DNA from: Prorocentrum cordatum
Lineage: Eukaryota; Sar; Dinophyceae; Prorocentrales; Prorocentraceae
NCBI GenBank assembly: GCA_963575745.1
Contig: CAUYUJ010017895.1
Coordinates: 31,001-95,000 of the forward strand
Direction of reading: 5' to 3'
Length of the DNA: 64,000 nucleotides
Position numbers and translations under genes: made by a program. The notes beneath the pieces were generated by a model. That model was not told the DNA's origin, ran no database searches, and was given only the letters and a program-made list of their open reading frames with translations. Below, one piece after another: positions 11,691 to 24,020 of the stretch. Numbering within the stretch: position 1 is the stretch's first letter; every line of letters starts with the position of its first letter.

Positions 11691-11839
11691 CAGGATGACA
11701 GTATGAAAACAAAACATTCACAGTGGACGTGCAGAAGCCTGGGTGCTAAGCACGTGCTAGGTGAATTGTAACAGGATTGCAATAAGTATGTCGGGATCCT
11801 CGGTATTGCTACTTATGTCTTTGGCTTTCTCCTCTATCA

Positions 11840-12390
11840 CCCACTAAAAGACACATGGTTGCAAGGCCGCCACGGAAGAAATCATTGTGTAGGGCCACTA
11901 CAAAGGAAAGTATGTTGTGAGACCGCCGCACAAAGTAATAGTGCTGTAAAGCGGCAACAAAAAATCGGATTGCAAAAACACCAAACATTGAGCCCTGTCG
12001 ATGAAGCTGCCACAAAGTAAGATGTTCACAAACGCCGCCACGAAAGGGAATCGCGTTGGGTTTGTTGTGCGAGGCCGCCGCACAAAAAATCCGCCTGCAA
12101 GGCCGCAACCTGAACAACATCATTTTGGAAGGCAGCCTCTAAACGAAATCCGTTCCTGTAGCTCCGCAGGAAATCGTTTGCAACATCGCTACAACAAGGA
12201 ATCCTGGTGTAAGGCCGCCACAACAGGAATATGTGTGCAAGGCCGTCGCAGAAGGAAATCCTGCCTGCAAGGCAGCCACATGCGAGAATCCTCCTGTAAA
12301 GCCGTTATCAACATTAAAGCTTTCTAGCAAGGCCGGCACAAACGGAAGATCTGCGGTAAGGCCGTCAGAAATTATCCTGGCCAGGGACCC
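11840..12390. repeat. Short-unit array, GCAAGGCCGCCACA motif (left part)
   Basis: Irregular units of about 35-40 bp built on TGCAAGGCCGCCACAA. The same motif in the same orientation resumes at 16510-17020, after the 100-bp satellite. The satellite therefore appears to interrupt a once continuous array. Confidence 0.85.
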
Positions 12391-12424
12391 AACCATATGA
12401 AGTTGTGGGTACAGCAATTGTGCA

Positions 12425-12717
12425 TCTATTCTTCGGTGAAGCTTCCTATGGGGCCTCGAAACGCTGCGCTGGGCGCGGGGGGAACGCATGCGGGCGGTCG
12501 CACTGGGGCAGTCGGTGAAGCTCCCTATGAGGCCACGAAACGCTGCACAGGGTGTGTGTGTGTGTGTTGTGTGTGTGTGTTGTGTGTGTTGTGTGTTGTG
12601 TGTTGTGTGTTGTGTGTGTGTGTGTGTTTGTGTGTTTGTGTGCTTGTGTGCTTGCGTGCTTGTGTGCTTGTGTGCGTGTGCGTGTGCGTCTGGGTGTGTG
12701 TGTGTGTGTGTGTGTGC

Positions 12718-12788
<71 letters not shown>

Positions 12789-14310
12789 AAAATACCAAAT
12801 TCGGCGTGTGGGACGCACGCGGGCGGTCCCATTGGGGGCTTCGGTGGAGTCCCCTATGGGGCCACGAAGCGCTGTACTGGGTGGGTTGAAATACCAAATT
12901 GTGTGTGGGGGACGCATGCGGGCGGCCCCACTGAGGGCTCCGGTGGGGCTCCCTATGGGGCCACGAAGCGCTGCGCTGGGCCTGTGAAAATGCCAAATTG
13001 GGTGTGGGGGACGCATGCGGGCGGTCCCACTGGAGGCTTCGGTGGAACTCCCTATGGGGCCACGGAGCGCTGTACTGGGTGGGTGACAATGCCAAATCGG
13101 GTGTGCGGGACGCATGCGGACGGTCCCACTGGGAGCTTCGGTGGGGCGCCCTATGGGGCCACGAAGCGCTGTTCTGGGTAGGCGAAAATGCAAAAATGGA
13201 TGTGGGGGGCGCATGTGGGCGGTACCACTGGGGGCTTCGGTGGAGCCCCCTGTTGGACCACGAAACGCTGTACTGTGGGTGGGTGAAAATGCAAAAACGG
13301 ATGTGGGGGACGCATGTGTGCGGCACCACTGGGGGCTCCGGTGGAGCTCCTTATGAGGTCACGAAGCGCTGTACTGGGTGGGTGATAGTGCCAAATTGGG
13401 CGTGGGGGAAACATGCGGGCGGTCCCATTGTGGGCTTCGGTGGAGCTCCCTATGGGGCCACGAAACGCCGCACTGGTAGGCGAAAATGCAAAATTGAGTG
13501 TGGGGGGCGCACGCGGGCGGTCTCACTGGGGGCTTCGGTGGGGCTCCTCATGGGGCCACGAAGCGCTGCGCTGGGCCTGTCAAAATCCCAAATTGGGTGT
13601 GGGGGACGCATGCGGGCGGTCCCACTGGAGGCTTCGGTGGAACTCCCTATGGGGCCACGGAGCGCTGTACTGGGTGGGTGGGTGACAATGCCGAATCGGG
13701 TGTGCGGGACGCATGCGGACGGTCCCACTGGGAGCTTCGGTGGGGCGCCCTATGGGGCCACGAAGCGCTGTTCTGGGTAGGCGAAAATGCCAAATTGAGT
13801 TTGGGGGACGCATGTGGGCGGTCCCACAGTCCCACTGGGGGCTTCGGTGGAGTTCCCTATGGGATCGCGAAGCGCTGTACTGGGTGGGTGAAAAGCCAAA
13901 TTGGGCGTGGGGGAAACATGCGGGCGGTCCCATTGGGGGCTTCGGTGGAGTTCCCTATGGGGCCACGAAGCGCTGTACTAGGTGGGTGAAAATACCAAAT
14001 TGTGTGTGTGGGGGGGGGGGGGGGCGCATGCGGGCGGTCCCACTGAGGGCTCCGGTGGAGCTCCCGATGGGACCACGAAGCGCTGTACTGGGTGAGTGAA
14101 AATGCCAAATTGGTTGCGGGCGACGCATGCGGACGGTCCCACTGGGGGGTTAGGTGGGGCTCCCTATGGGGCCACGAAACGCTCACTGGGCGGATGAAAA
14201 TGCCAAATTGAGTGTGGGGGACGCGTGTGGGCGGTCCCACTGGGGGCTTCGGTGGAGCTCCCTATGTGGCCACGAAACGCTGTGCTGGGTGGGTGAAACG
14301 CATGGAAGAA
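12425..14310. repeat. 100-bp satellite, first block
   Basis: Units contain CTATGGGGCCACGAAGCGCT, GTACTGGGTGGGTGAAAATG, CCAAATTGGGTGTGGGGGAC, GCATGCGGGCGGTCCCACTG and GGGGCTTCGGTGGAGCTCC. About 17 copies. A (TG)n run at 12553-12788 lies inside the block. The inverted version of this satellite is at 21170-22265 and 22980-23840. Confidence 0.9.
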
Positions 14311-14659
14311 GGAGGAGGGAGGGGAGGAGGGGGAGGAGGAAGAGAGGAGGAAAGGAACGCGGGCACCGTCTCTTCAAAACATTAACCCAACACCACAGGA
14401 AGGTTGGGAAATTAGCCTGACGAAGGACCCAACCATATGCAGGTGTGAGTACCGCAATTGTGATTCACTTTTTCGGTGGTGATCCCTATGAGGCAACGAA
14501 CCGTGCTAGGGGTGTGCCAGCCGAGCCTCGAGCTCCCACTGCACGCAGCGCCGCCTACCAGACCTCCGCGGTCCAGATCTAGAGCTCCGAGTGGCTGAAT
14601 TCGGGGGGGAGCGAGGACGAGACAGGCAGAGGAGAGAGAAGGCAAGCCAAGCCCAGCAG
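14311..14659. other. Spacer between satellite blocks with shared boundary sequence
   Basis: Contains ACCGTCTCTTCAAAAC and CCCAACACCACAGGA followed by GGACCCAACCATATG. The same boundary words occur at 12385-12410, 16455-16505, and, inverted, at 21005-21060, 22290-22365 and 23865-23900. They look like the terminal sequence of the satellite element. No gene. Confidence 0.7.
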
Positions 14660-16400
14660 GGCTAGCCGGCTTGTGAATATCTTCTTCGGTGAAGCTCCCT
14701 ACGGGGCGAAACGCTGCACTGGGTGGGGGGGAACGCTGTGCTGGGTGGGTGGTGTGCCAACTTGTATTTCCGGGACGCATGCGGACGGTTCCACTGGGCC
14801 CTTCGGCGGAGCTCCCTGGCCCACGACACGCTGTACTGGGTGGGTGAAAATGCCAAATTGGGTTTCCAGGACGCACGCGGACGGTCCCACTGGGGGCTTC
14901 GGTGGGGCTCCTTATGGGGCCACGAAACGCTGTACCGGGTGGGTGAAAATGCCAAATTGGGTTTCCGGGACGCAAGCGGACGGTCCCACTGGGGGCTTCG
15001 GTGGGGCGCCCTATGGGGCCACGAAGCGCTGTACTGGGTGGGCGAAACGCAAGGAGGAGGGGGAGGAGGGCCACAAATGGAGCTCCCTATGAAGCCCCGA
15101 AGCGCTGTACTGGGTGGATGAAACGCAGGGAGAAGGGGGAGGAGGGCCACGAAACGCTGTGTTGGGTGGGGGGACGCATGCGGACGGTAGACCTGGAACC
15201 TTCGGTGGAGTTCCCTATGGGGCCACCAAGCGCTGTACTGGGTAGGTGAAACGCAAGGAGGAGGGGGAGGAGGGCCACGAATGGAGCTCCCTATGGGGCC
15301 ACGAAGCGCTGTACTGGGTGTATGAAACGCAGGGAGAAGGGGGAGGAGGGCCACGAAACGCTGTGCTGGGTGGGGGGGACGCATGCGGACGGTAGACCTG
15401 GAACCTTCGGTGGAGCTACCTATGGGGCCACGAAACGGTGTACTGGGTGGGTGAAACGCAAGGAGGAAACGGAGGAAGGAGGAGGGAGGAGGGGAGGAGG
15501 AGACGGGCCACGAAACGCTGTGTTGGGTGGGGGGACGCATGCGGACGGTAGACCTGGAACCTTCGGTGGAGCTCCCTATGGGGCCACGAAACGCTGTACT
15601 GGGTGGGTGAAACGCAGGGAGGGGGGGAGGGCCACGAAACGCTGTACTGGGTGGGGGGGACGCATGCGGACGGTAGACCTGGAACCTTTAGTGGAGCTCC
15701 CTAGGTGGCCACGAAACGGTATAATGGGTGGGTGAAACGCAGGGAGCAGGAGGAGGAGGGCCACGAAACGCTGTGTTGGGTGGGGGGACGCATGCGGACG
15801 GTAAACCTGGAACCTTCGGTGGAGTTCCCTATGGGGCCACCAAGAGCTGTACTGGTAGGTGAAACGCAAGGAGGAGGGGGAGGAGGGCTACGAAACGCTG
15901 TACTGGGTCGGGGGGACGCATGCGGATGGTAGACCTGGAACCTTCGGTGGAGCTCCCAATGGGACCACGAAGCGCTGTACTGGGTGGGTGAAACGCAGGG
16001 AGGAGGGGGAGGAGGGCCACGAAACGCTGTACTGGGTGGGGGGGGGGGGACGCATGCGGACGGTAGACCTGGAACCTTTGGTGGAGCTCCCTATGGGGCC
16101 ACGAAGCGGTGTACTGGGTGGGTGAAACGCAAGGAGGAGGGGGAGACGGGCCACGAAACGAAGTACTGGGTGGGGGGACGCATGCGGACGGTAGACCTGG
16201 AACCTTCGGTGGAGCCCCCTATGGGGCCACGATGGGGCCACGAAATTGTGCACTGGGTGGGTGAAGCGCAGGGAGGAGGGGGAGGAGGGCCACGAAACGC
16301 TTTGTTGGGTGGGGGGGACGCATGCGGACGGTAGACCTGTAACCTTCGGTGGAGCTCCCTATGGGGTCACGAAACGGTGTACCGGGTGGGTGAAACGCAA
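14660..16400. repeat. 100-bp satellite, second block with GGAGGA-rich variant units
   Basis: Same units as 12425-14310, but many carry GAAACGCAAGGAGGAGGGGG and GTAGACCTGGAACCTTCGGT. Frames of 100-290 codons are repeat-derived. Confidence 0.9.
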
Positions 16401-16509
16401 AGAGGAAACGGAGGAAGGAGGAGGGAGGAGGGGGCAGAGGAGGAGGAGAAGGAACGCGGGGACCGTCTCTTCAAAACGAGGACCCAACAACACAGGTTGG
16501 TTGAAAAAA

Positions 16510-17020
16510 AATGTGATCTAACGCAGCCCCACCGACGAAACTACTCTGTAAGGCTACACCGCATGAGCACCTGGTGTAAGGCCACCAGAAAGGGAACGCA
16601 TGCCATAAAGCCGCCACAACATGAAGTACCTTTGCGAGTCTGCACGGAAGAGATCCCTGTGTACGGCCGTTGCAGAAATACTTTCTTGGTAAGACAGCCT
16701 CAAAAGCAAATGTTGCTAAAGAACGCTGCGCGGATCATTCCGGTGCAATGCCGCCACATGTGCATCCTTCTGCAAGGCCACCACACAAACAAAGCAGTTG
16801 TACACACGTTGAGCAAACGCGTGTTTTTCAAACACCGTCTTGGCAGGACTTCGTTATGCTCGGGCGTCTGATCAAAGTATGTTTTGCAAGGCCACAGCGC
16901 AAGGATATGTTTTGCAAGGCCACCACACATGATTTTGCAAGGTCGCCACAAAAGGGGATCATGCTGCGAGGCCGCCACACACAGACGTCTGTTGCACGAC
17001 CGCCACACAAAAACATACGT
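16510..17020. repeat. Short-unit array, GCAAGGCCGCCACA motif (right part)
   Basis: Resumes the array seen at 11840-12390 in the same orientation, for example TGTAAGGCCACCAGAA, GCAAGGCCACCACA and CGAGGCCGCCACAC. Confidence 0.85.
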
Positions 17021-18017
17021 ATGTATTGTTTCCGTTGTGTTCCGCGCCCGCTTTGATGTGTCGAAATTCCTCTGGGTCGGGCTCCGGCACGCACTCATTG
17101 CGTTCTGTCATATATCCTTCTTCTCACTCACTATCCTCGTCCTCATCGTCTTCGCCCTCCTCTGCCAGTCCCCTGTGCTTTCCGTGATCTCCTCCCGTCC
17201 CGTGTTCTCGTTCCTTTCTCGTATTTCAGACGTCACATTCCACATGTATGTCTTATCCTGCTCCCCCATCCTCCTCCTTCGCATATAGATCTACATCGCC
17301 ATCGTCGTGCTCCACGTCCTCCTCTCCCGTTTCATGATTCTCAGTGGGTTCTTCCCACCTCTTCCTCCTCCTACCCGTCCTCCTCGTCCGCGTCCTCGGG
17401 TGAAGAGGGGGGGCGGGTTGCCACTGAACGAATATTCCTGCACCTCGCCAACATCCTCCACCTCCTCCTCCTCCTCCTCCCCCCCCTGCCCCACCCGCCC
17501 CGTCGCCCCCGCCCCCAGCCCAATGAAGGCGGATGCGCGATGATGGTGAAGGGGCGGCGGGGGATGGCATGGATCGAGGATGGCGATGATAAGAGCAAGA
17601 TAAAATATGCGAAGTCGCGCTCCCCCCCCCTCCCCATTCGTCCTCCGGCCAAGGCAGTGTGGGCGGGGGAGTAGGAACGGACATGGAGACGGGAGGTGGG
17701 GAGAAGAGAACGTGAGGGCCACAAAAGGAAGACAAGCGAGAGGAAACCAAGGAAGAGAAGGGAGGGGGGATCATGACAGCGGCGGGGGAAGGGATTAGGA
17801 CGGAAGTGACCCTTGCTCTCTTTCTGTCCTCCTTGTTGCCCGTATTCCTCCCCGTTGCGTCTCTCACCGTCCGTCTGGTGACGGTGAGGTATGTGGAGGC
17901 GGGAGAAACGGGGGCATCGTGCGCCTCATCCACTGCGCGCCACCTCGGATTTCGCATTCATCCTTCAACACATCCTCCATGCCATCATCGGCCCTGCTCT
18001 CCGAATTCTTCCTTCCT
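17021..18017. other. Pyrimidine/purine-biased non-coding stretch
   Basis: C/T-rich from about 17100 to 17530 and G/A-rich from about 17530 to 17800, so the two halves are loosely complementary. No gene was recognised. Frames here have no domain and no codon bias. Confidence 0.5.
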
Positions 18018-18233
<216 letters not shown>

Positions 18234-19249
18234 AACAGCGTCGCTACCACCATTACCATCGTCATTGTCTCTGGCCTCCTCCTTCCTACTCGCGCTGGCC
18301 CCGATACGATCGCAAATTCACCCGTCCCTTCCCCGAAGAGGAGATTTGTCGATGACGTGGAAGGAAGAAGCCGGCGCCACTTCGGATCCTTCATTTTGCG
18401 CATTCACAACTTGATGAAATCTACGATGTTCCTGATTCCTCCCTCTTCATCACCATCTTATCCTCACAAATGACTGTCTTCGCCACCATCCCCTATCATC
18501 GCCGTCGTCCCCCCCATTCTCTTCCTCGCGTTCGCCCTCCTTTCCATTCCTTCCACGACGAGAAATAGGTGTGCTGATGGTGTGTGGGGGGGGGGAAGGA
18601 TGGCCAGAGATGCGCTTGGAGGGAGTATCCTCCTCCTCTTCCTTCTCCTCCTCCTCATCCTACAAATTCTTTTAAACACTGCATGCCAGGTCCTTCTCCG
18701 ATGACGATATTTGACGATGGTGGAGGAACATGATGAGGAGGGCGGGGTGCTGGAGGAAGGAAGAAGGCATGCATGCGCGTTGACACTTTGTTGGCGTCGG
18801 CGTGACTCACTCATCACATGCATCTCACCGTGCCGCAGTCAGAATCACATGTATGTCCTGTCTTCTATCTTACATACATTAAAACCGCGATGGTCGCCAG
18901 ATTAAGCCCCGCCTCGGTGGCGTTCGCTTGAGCTACGAACGATTATTGCCAGTGCACTGCTCGATTGCTCTGCCGTCACTTTCAGATGTGTGTAACATTT
19001 CTTGCCGTCGGCGCGTTCCATACCTCTGATGGATGTCTATACATCGCATCAGTGCGTCCACATCGTCAGCGGAAGAAAATCACACGCGTTGGTCGCGAAA
19101 TCCATTGCAAACTCTAGAATTTCATGTGACTTGTTTAAAACTTCCACGTGGGGTGTGTGGTGGGGGGGTGGGGGGGCAGACCCTGGATCGTACGCACCGA
19201 TCCTGAACCCCAGATGGGCCCAACCAGGATCGGATACATGTGCATGTGG
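18234..19249. other. No gene recognised
   Basis: About 1 kb of mixed sequence with C/T-rich patches (18480-18680). No reading frame with domain or consistent codon use on either strand. Confidence 0.45.
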
Positions 19250-19445
19250 CGGGTTCCGGAAACCCTGAACAAAACAACTTGCCATCTCTTGACAGGAAAA
19301 TTGCTGCTTTCGCCGCCTTCCGCCGAGCTTCGTCTGGCGGAGCCGCCCTCTGTTCTGCTTCCGCCGCCTTCCGCTGAGCCTCCGCCGCCTTCCGCCGAGG
19401 AAGGGGTGCCAACCCCTTCGATCTTCGAAGGCGAGTCCCTTTCTG
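19250..19445 (+). repeat. Dispersed repeat family D, copy 1
   Basis: Contains CGGAAACCCTGAAC, CATCTCTTG, a CTTCCGCCGCCTTCCGC-rich section and CCTTCGATCTTCGAAGGC. The same series occurs at 39800-39935. It lies immediately 3' of the last JmjC exon, and its second copy lies 5' of the first JmjC exon seen. Confidence 0.7.
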
Positions 19446-19469
19446 AACCTATCATGTGTCTACTCTTCT

Positions 19470-19635
19470 CCTCGCCGTGCTCCTGCTCCCAGAGCTCGCG
19501 GCAGTAGGAGTCGCCGCCCTCGCGCATCGCCCGCGCGCACGCGCGCAGCCGCTCCCGCAGGCGCGGCTGCACGCCCGGGTCCGCGAGGGACCGCTGGAGC
19601 CGGTCGACGACGTCCTCGTAGAGCTCGTCCAGCTC
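19470..19635 (-). CDS. JmjC-type protein gene, fifth exon seen (C-terminal helical part)
   Basis: Minus-strand frame with G/C at nearly every third position, reading ELDELYEDVVDRLQRSLADP and later ARAMREGGDSYCRELWEQE. It is predicted to be helical. The acceptor TGGAG|GAG at 19636-19635 joins in phase 0 to the donor GACGAG|GC at 28305-28304, giving ...CWMDDE|ELDELYED. This acidic run right after the cupin fold is what makes me place the exon in the JmjC gene rather than treating it as an isolated fragment. The 3' border is unclear: the frame stays open into family D, and a GA-type donor near 19471 or another exon are both possible. The gap to the previous exon is 8.7 kb and contains the retrogene. 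Confidence 0.5.
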
Positions 19636-19799
19636 CTCCAGGCGGCGCGCCGGGCGTGGAATTAGGAGGAGGAGGAGGGGGAGGAAAGGAAGGAGCATGA
19701 AGAGGATCACGGATCCGCTGGCGCAGCCAATCCAGATGACTGAAAGCAGAGCTCTTGCCGCGCGCGGCGCCCAGGCGCGGGCGGCGCCGTGAAGTAGTG

Positions 19800-20158
<359 letters not shown>

Positions 20159-20214
20159 ACGCACACAGTCTACGCACACACTCGCACCCCACACTCACAC
20201 CCCACGCCAAACAC

Positions 20215-20790
20215 CGAGTTGATTTACCGATTTGATTAGACGAGTTGATTTCCCGAGTTGCTTTGCTAAGTTGATTTACCGAGTTGATTTGCCGACCTGA
20301 TTTCCCGAGTTTTTTGCCGAGTTGGTTTCCCGAGTTGGCTTAAAGACTTGCCGAGTTGATTTAGAGAGTTGATTTGTCGAGTTGGTTTACAGAGTTGATT
20401 TACACAGTTGATTTACAGAGATGATTCGCCGAGTTGATTCTCGAGTTGATGTGTGGAGTTGGTTTGCACGGAGCGCTGAGATGGCGAGTTGAATTGGCGT
20501 TGATTTCTTGGGCTTTGACTTACCATTCCAACTGTGAAGTGCGAGTTGATTCCCCGAATTGATTTCCCGAATTGATTTCCCAGGTTGATTTCCCGAGTTG
20601 GTTTGCCGAGTTGATTTCCCGGGTTGATTTGCTGGGATGATTTATAGAGTTGATCTAGAGAGTTGATTTCGCGGGGCGGCCTGCCGAGTTGAGTTCGCAA
20701 GTTGATGTGCCAAGTTGATTTGCCGCCTTGGTTTCCCAATTGGAGGTGCCGAAGGATTTGGCGAGTTGGTTGTCCGAGCTGATTCCTCGA
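20215..20790. repeat. Tandem array of GAGTTGATTTACC-type 14-18-bp units
   Basis: More than 30 variants of CCGAGTTGATTTGCCGAGTT. It is followed at 20870-21000 by GTGCGAGTGTGGGCGCGAGT repeats. No coding capacity beyond repeat-derived frames. Confidence 0.9.
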
Positions 20791-21059
20791 GTGCGAAGAG
20801 CGAATTGACCATGGGGTGGGCGTCCCCGACGTAGTGCGCCGAGTTGACCCGCGTCTCGCCTTCGTGTCGTGTGGGCGCAAAGCGTGGGGGGTGAGTGTGG
20901 GCGCGAGTGCGGGGTGCGAGTATGAAGTGCGAGTGTGGGCGCACAGTGCGGGGGGTGACTGCGGTGTGCGAGTGCGAAGTGCGAGTATGCAATGCGAGTT
21001 TTTTCCCAACCATCCTGTGGTGTTGGGTCCTCGTTTTGAAGAGACGGCGCCCCGCGTTC

Positions 21060-21150
21060 CCACCTCCTCCTCCCTCCTCCTCCCCCTCCCCCCTCCTCCC
21101 TCCTCCCTCCTCCCTCCTCCCCCTCCTCTCTCCTCCCCCTCCTTGCCTTT
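21060..21150. repeat. (CTC)n microsatellite after satellite boundary sequence
   Basis: CTC/CCT triplets directly after CGTTTTGAAGAGACGG, the same order (mirrored) as at 16400-16480. A similar CTC tract recurs at 22925-22965. Confidence 0.85.
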
Positions 21151-21169
21151 GCTCTCGGCACACCTCTCA

Positions 21170-22265
21170 CACGTTTCGTAGCCCCATAGGGAGCTCCACC
21201 GAAGGTCCCAGTGGGGGGGGGGCGCATGCGTCCGCCATAGGGGCCAGAAATTATTATCTTTCACTGGTCGGCCTGTAGATTTCGGTTCACTGGCCCCCAT
21301 GCCCACATGATCGCTGATCGCGATGAGGCCGACATCTTCGCGACGCGACGCCAATTGTGCGAATCGATCGAGCTTGCGATTTGAAGGAGCGCCCAGCACT
21401 GCGTCGCACGACAATTGGACACCATGTCCCGCCGCCTGCAGGAAACCCTTCAGGCGCCAATGGCGCTCTCTGGGCGGCCGGGGATCGCGGGGGGTTCCAC
21501 GTCGGCCTGAACGCGCCGAGAAACGACCCCGGGCGTCTGGTGAAACCCAGATCCCCAATCCGTCGCCGAGACGTCTCCACGAGCTTCCACATCGACGCAA
21601 GTGGGCCCAATAGCTCCACGGGGGCCTCGGGATAGCCAGTAGGAGAACCCGAGGAAGAGCGCTGGGTGTGGCGCGCCACACCCAGCACAGCGCTTCGTGG
21701 CCCCATAGGGAGCTCCACCGAACGTCCCAGTGGGGGGGGCGCATGCGTCCGCCACACCCAGCACGGCGTTTCGTGGCCCCATAGGGAGCTCCACCGAAGG
21801 CCCCAGTGGAGGGGTGCGCATGCGTCCGCCACACCCAGCACGGCGCTTCGCGGCCCCATAGGGAGCTCCACCGAAGGCCCCAGTGGAGGGGCGCGCATGC
21901 GTCCGCCACACCTTGCACGGCGTTTCGTGGCCCCATAGGGAGCCCCACCGAAGGTCCCAGCGGGGGGGGGGGCGCATGCGTCCGCCACACCCAGCACGGC
22001 GCTTCGTGGCCCCATAGGGAGCTCCACCGAAGGTCCCAGTGGGGTGGGGGGGGGGCGCATGCGTCCGCCACACCTTACACGGCGTTTCGTGGCCCCATAG
22101 GGAGCTCCACCGAAGGCCGCAGTGGGGGGGGGGGCGCATGCGTCCGCCACACCCAGCACAGCGTTTCGTGGCCCCATAGGGAGCTCCACCGAAGGCCCCA
22201 GTGGGGGGGGGGGGCGCATGCGTCCGCCACACCCAGCACAGCGCTTCGTGGCCCCATACGGGGCT
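21170..22265. repeat. Satellite array, inverted relative to 12.4-16.4 kb
   Basis: About 80-bp units containing GTGGCCCCATAGGGAGCTCC, ACCGAAGGTCCCAGTGGGGG, GCGCATGCGTCCGCCACACC and CAGCACAGCGCTTC. These are the reverse complement of the 100-bp satellite with the CCAAATTGG section lost. One unit at 21170-21240 is separated from the rest (from 21670) by non-satellite sequence. Confidence 0.9.
21241..21660 (-). pseudogene. Coding-like island inside satellite, unknown origin
   Basis: Between satellite units lies about 420 bp in which different minus-strand frames read like protein: GFLQAAGHGVQLSCDAVLGA and SRREDVGLIAISDHVG in one frame, and GPTCVDVEARGDVSATDWGS in another. The frame changes suggest a decayed gene or transposon fragment. 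I do not recognise the family. It could also be a satellite-trapped exon. Confidence 0.25.
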
Positions 22266-22384
22266 CCCCCGAAAGCGATACCCACAACTGCATATGGTTG
22301 GGTCCTTCGCCAGGCTAATTTTCCCAACCATCCTGTGGTGTTGGGTCCTCGTTTTGAAGAGACGGTGCCCCGCGTCTCCCCTCC

Positions 22385-22800
22385 GAAGCAGAATCGCAAA
22401 CGAGCTGACCCTGAGAAGCACAGGTTTCTCTCTGAAGCTGATGATCTAGGGTCAGCAAAGCAGGCTGACTGTGAAGCCGACGAGGAGCAACTTTACATCG
22501 ATATGCAAGCCGAAGCTCTAGCTTCTGCACAAGACTGCCATTTTGGCCCGTCACTCTCCCCTCCTCCTTTCCCGTCTCCTCCGACGTCGTCGACGCCGTC
22601 TCTGATCCCCCCTCCGCCTCCTCCTCTAGTCTTGAGCGAGGCTCAACTAGCCCGCATCGGGACCAACCGCGAGGCAGCCAGAGCTAGGCGCGCAGAGCGC
22701 GCCAGACTAGCGCAAGCACTCAGAGCTCCGTGGAGCGCTGGAGGCACGCTCAGCGGCACTTTCTTCGGGGAGCCCAATGGGGTAAGGGGCCCAGATCTTT
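22385..22800 (+). CDS. Exon-like segment with basic helix motif, plus strand
   Basis: Plus-strand frame after a possible acceptor (GAAGCAG|AATCGC) reading NRKRADPEKHRFLSEADD, an acidic stretch, a proline-rich linker, then LSEAQLARIGTNREAARARR and a further basic helix, and a stop near 22817. The L-x-x-x-Q-x-x-x-I-x-x-N-R-x-x-A-x-x-x-R pattern is like the RPA32-binding helix found in XPA and SMARCAL1-type repair proteins. That is pattern similarity only. A related NRKR segment occurs at 23950-23990 on the same strand. It is one of very few plus-strand candidates and may be a fragment. Confidence 0.3.
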
Positions 22801-22979
22801 TCAAATTAGGTGGTTAGGCCGGTGGTGGCGTAAGTGGCGGATCCTCGTGAGGTCCCATACGCCACCCACCGGTTTTCACTCTCAGGGCGAGCACGCAAGA
22901 CAGCGAAGCCGAGCGTCGCATCATCACCTCCCTCCTCCCCCTCCTCCCTCCTCCCCCTCCTTGCCTTTGCTCTCGGCAC

Positions 22980-23840
22980 ACCTCTCACACGCTTCGTAGC
23001 CCCATAGGGAGCTCCACCGAATGTCCCAGTGGCACAGCCCGCATGCGTCCGCCACACCCAGCACAGCGCTTCGTGGCCCCATAGGGAGCTCCACCGAAGG
23101 CCCCAGTGGGGGGGGCGCATGCGTCCGCCGCACACAGCACAGCGCTTCGTGGCCGCATAGGGAGCTCCACCGAAGGTCCCAGTGTGGGTGGGGGTGGGGG
23201 GGGCGCATGCGTCCGCCACACCCAGCACGGCGCTTCGTGGCCCCATAGGGAGCCCCACCGAAGGCCCCAGTGGAGGGGGGCGCATGCGTCCGCCACACCC
23301 AGCACGGCGTTTCGTGGCCCCATCGGGAGCTCCACCGAAGGCTCCCGTAATGGGGGGGGGGGGGGGGGCGCATGCGTCCGCCACACCCAGCACAGCGCTT
23401 CGTGGCCCCATAGGGAGCTCATCCGAAGGTCCCAGTGGAGGGGGACGCATGCGTCCGCCACACCCAGCACAGCGTTTCGTGGCCCCATAGGGAGCTCCAC
23501 CGAAGGCCCCAGTGGGGGGGGGGCGCATGCGTCCGCCACACCCAGCACAGTGTTTCGTGGCCCCATATAGAGTTCCACCGAAGGTCCCAGTGGGGGGGGC
23601 GCATGCGTCCACCACATCCAGCACGGCGCTTCGTGGCCCCATAGGGAGCTCCACCGATCGCATGCGTCCGCTCCACCGAAGGCCCCAGTGGGGGGGGCGC
23701 ATGCGTCCGCCACACCCAGCACAGCGCTTCGTGGCCCCATGGGGAGCCCCACCGAAGGTCCCAGCGGGGGGGGGGGCGCATGCGTCCGCCACACCCAGCA
23801 CAGCGTTTCGTGGCCCCATAGGGAGCTCCACCGAATGCGT
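22980..23840. repeat. Satellite array, inverted, second block
   Basis: Same 80-bp units as 21670-22265, about ten copies, with variable G-tracts. It ends in CTCACAACTGCATATGGTTG and GGTCCTTCGCCAGGCTAATT, the same junction as at 22270-22320. Confidence 0.9.
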
Positions 23841-23919
23841 TGCTCATCAAGACGGTACTCACAACTGCATATGGTTGGGTCCTTCGCCAGGCTAATTTTT
23901 TCCAGCAGACGCAGGCCGT

Positions 23920-24020
23920 CGGGGGCGGAGCAGGCGGGAGTGGTATCGCCGAAGTGCGAATTAACAGAAAGCGCAAGGACAATCCAAGAGTGAGATCAAC
24001 GCTTCTACAGCAGCCAAATG
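23920..24020 (+). CDS. Short exon-like segment with NRKR motif
   Basis: Plus-strand frame reading GIAEVRINRKRKDNPRVRS and ending in a stop at about 24043. It resembles the start of the segment at 22385 (NRKRADPEK) and follows the same satellite junction, so both could be copies of one fragment. The evidence is weak. The rest of 24021-25075 shows no clear gene. Confidence 0.2.

Noticed and set aside
20413-22071. 552-codon open frame, minus strand
   Set aside because: Mostly satellite units with a multiple-of-three period. Only the 420-bp insert at 21241-21660 looks protein-like, and it is listed separately as a fragment.
22533-22553. Partial spliced-leader match (GCCATTTTGGC) on the plus strand
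   Set aside because: Only 11 central bases match, and it falls inside the exon-like frame of 22385-22800, so it is probably chance.
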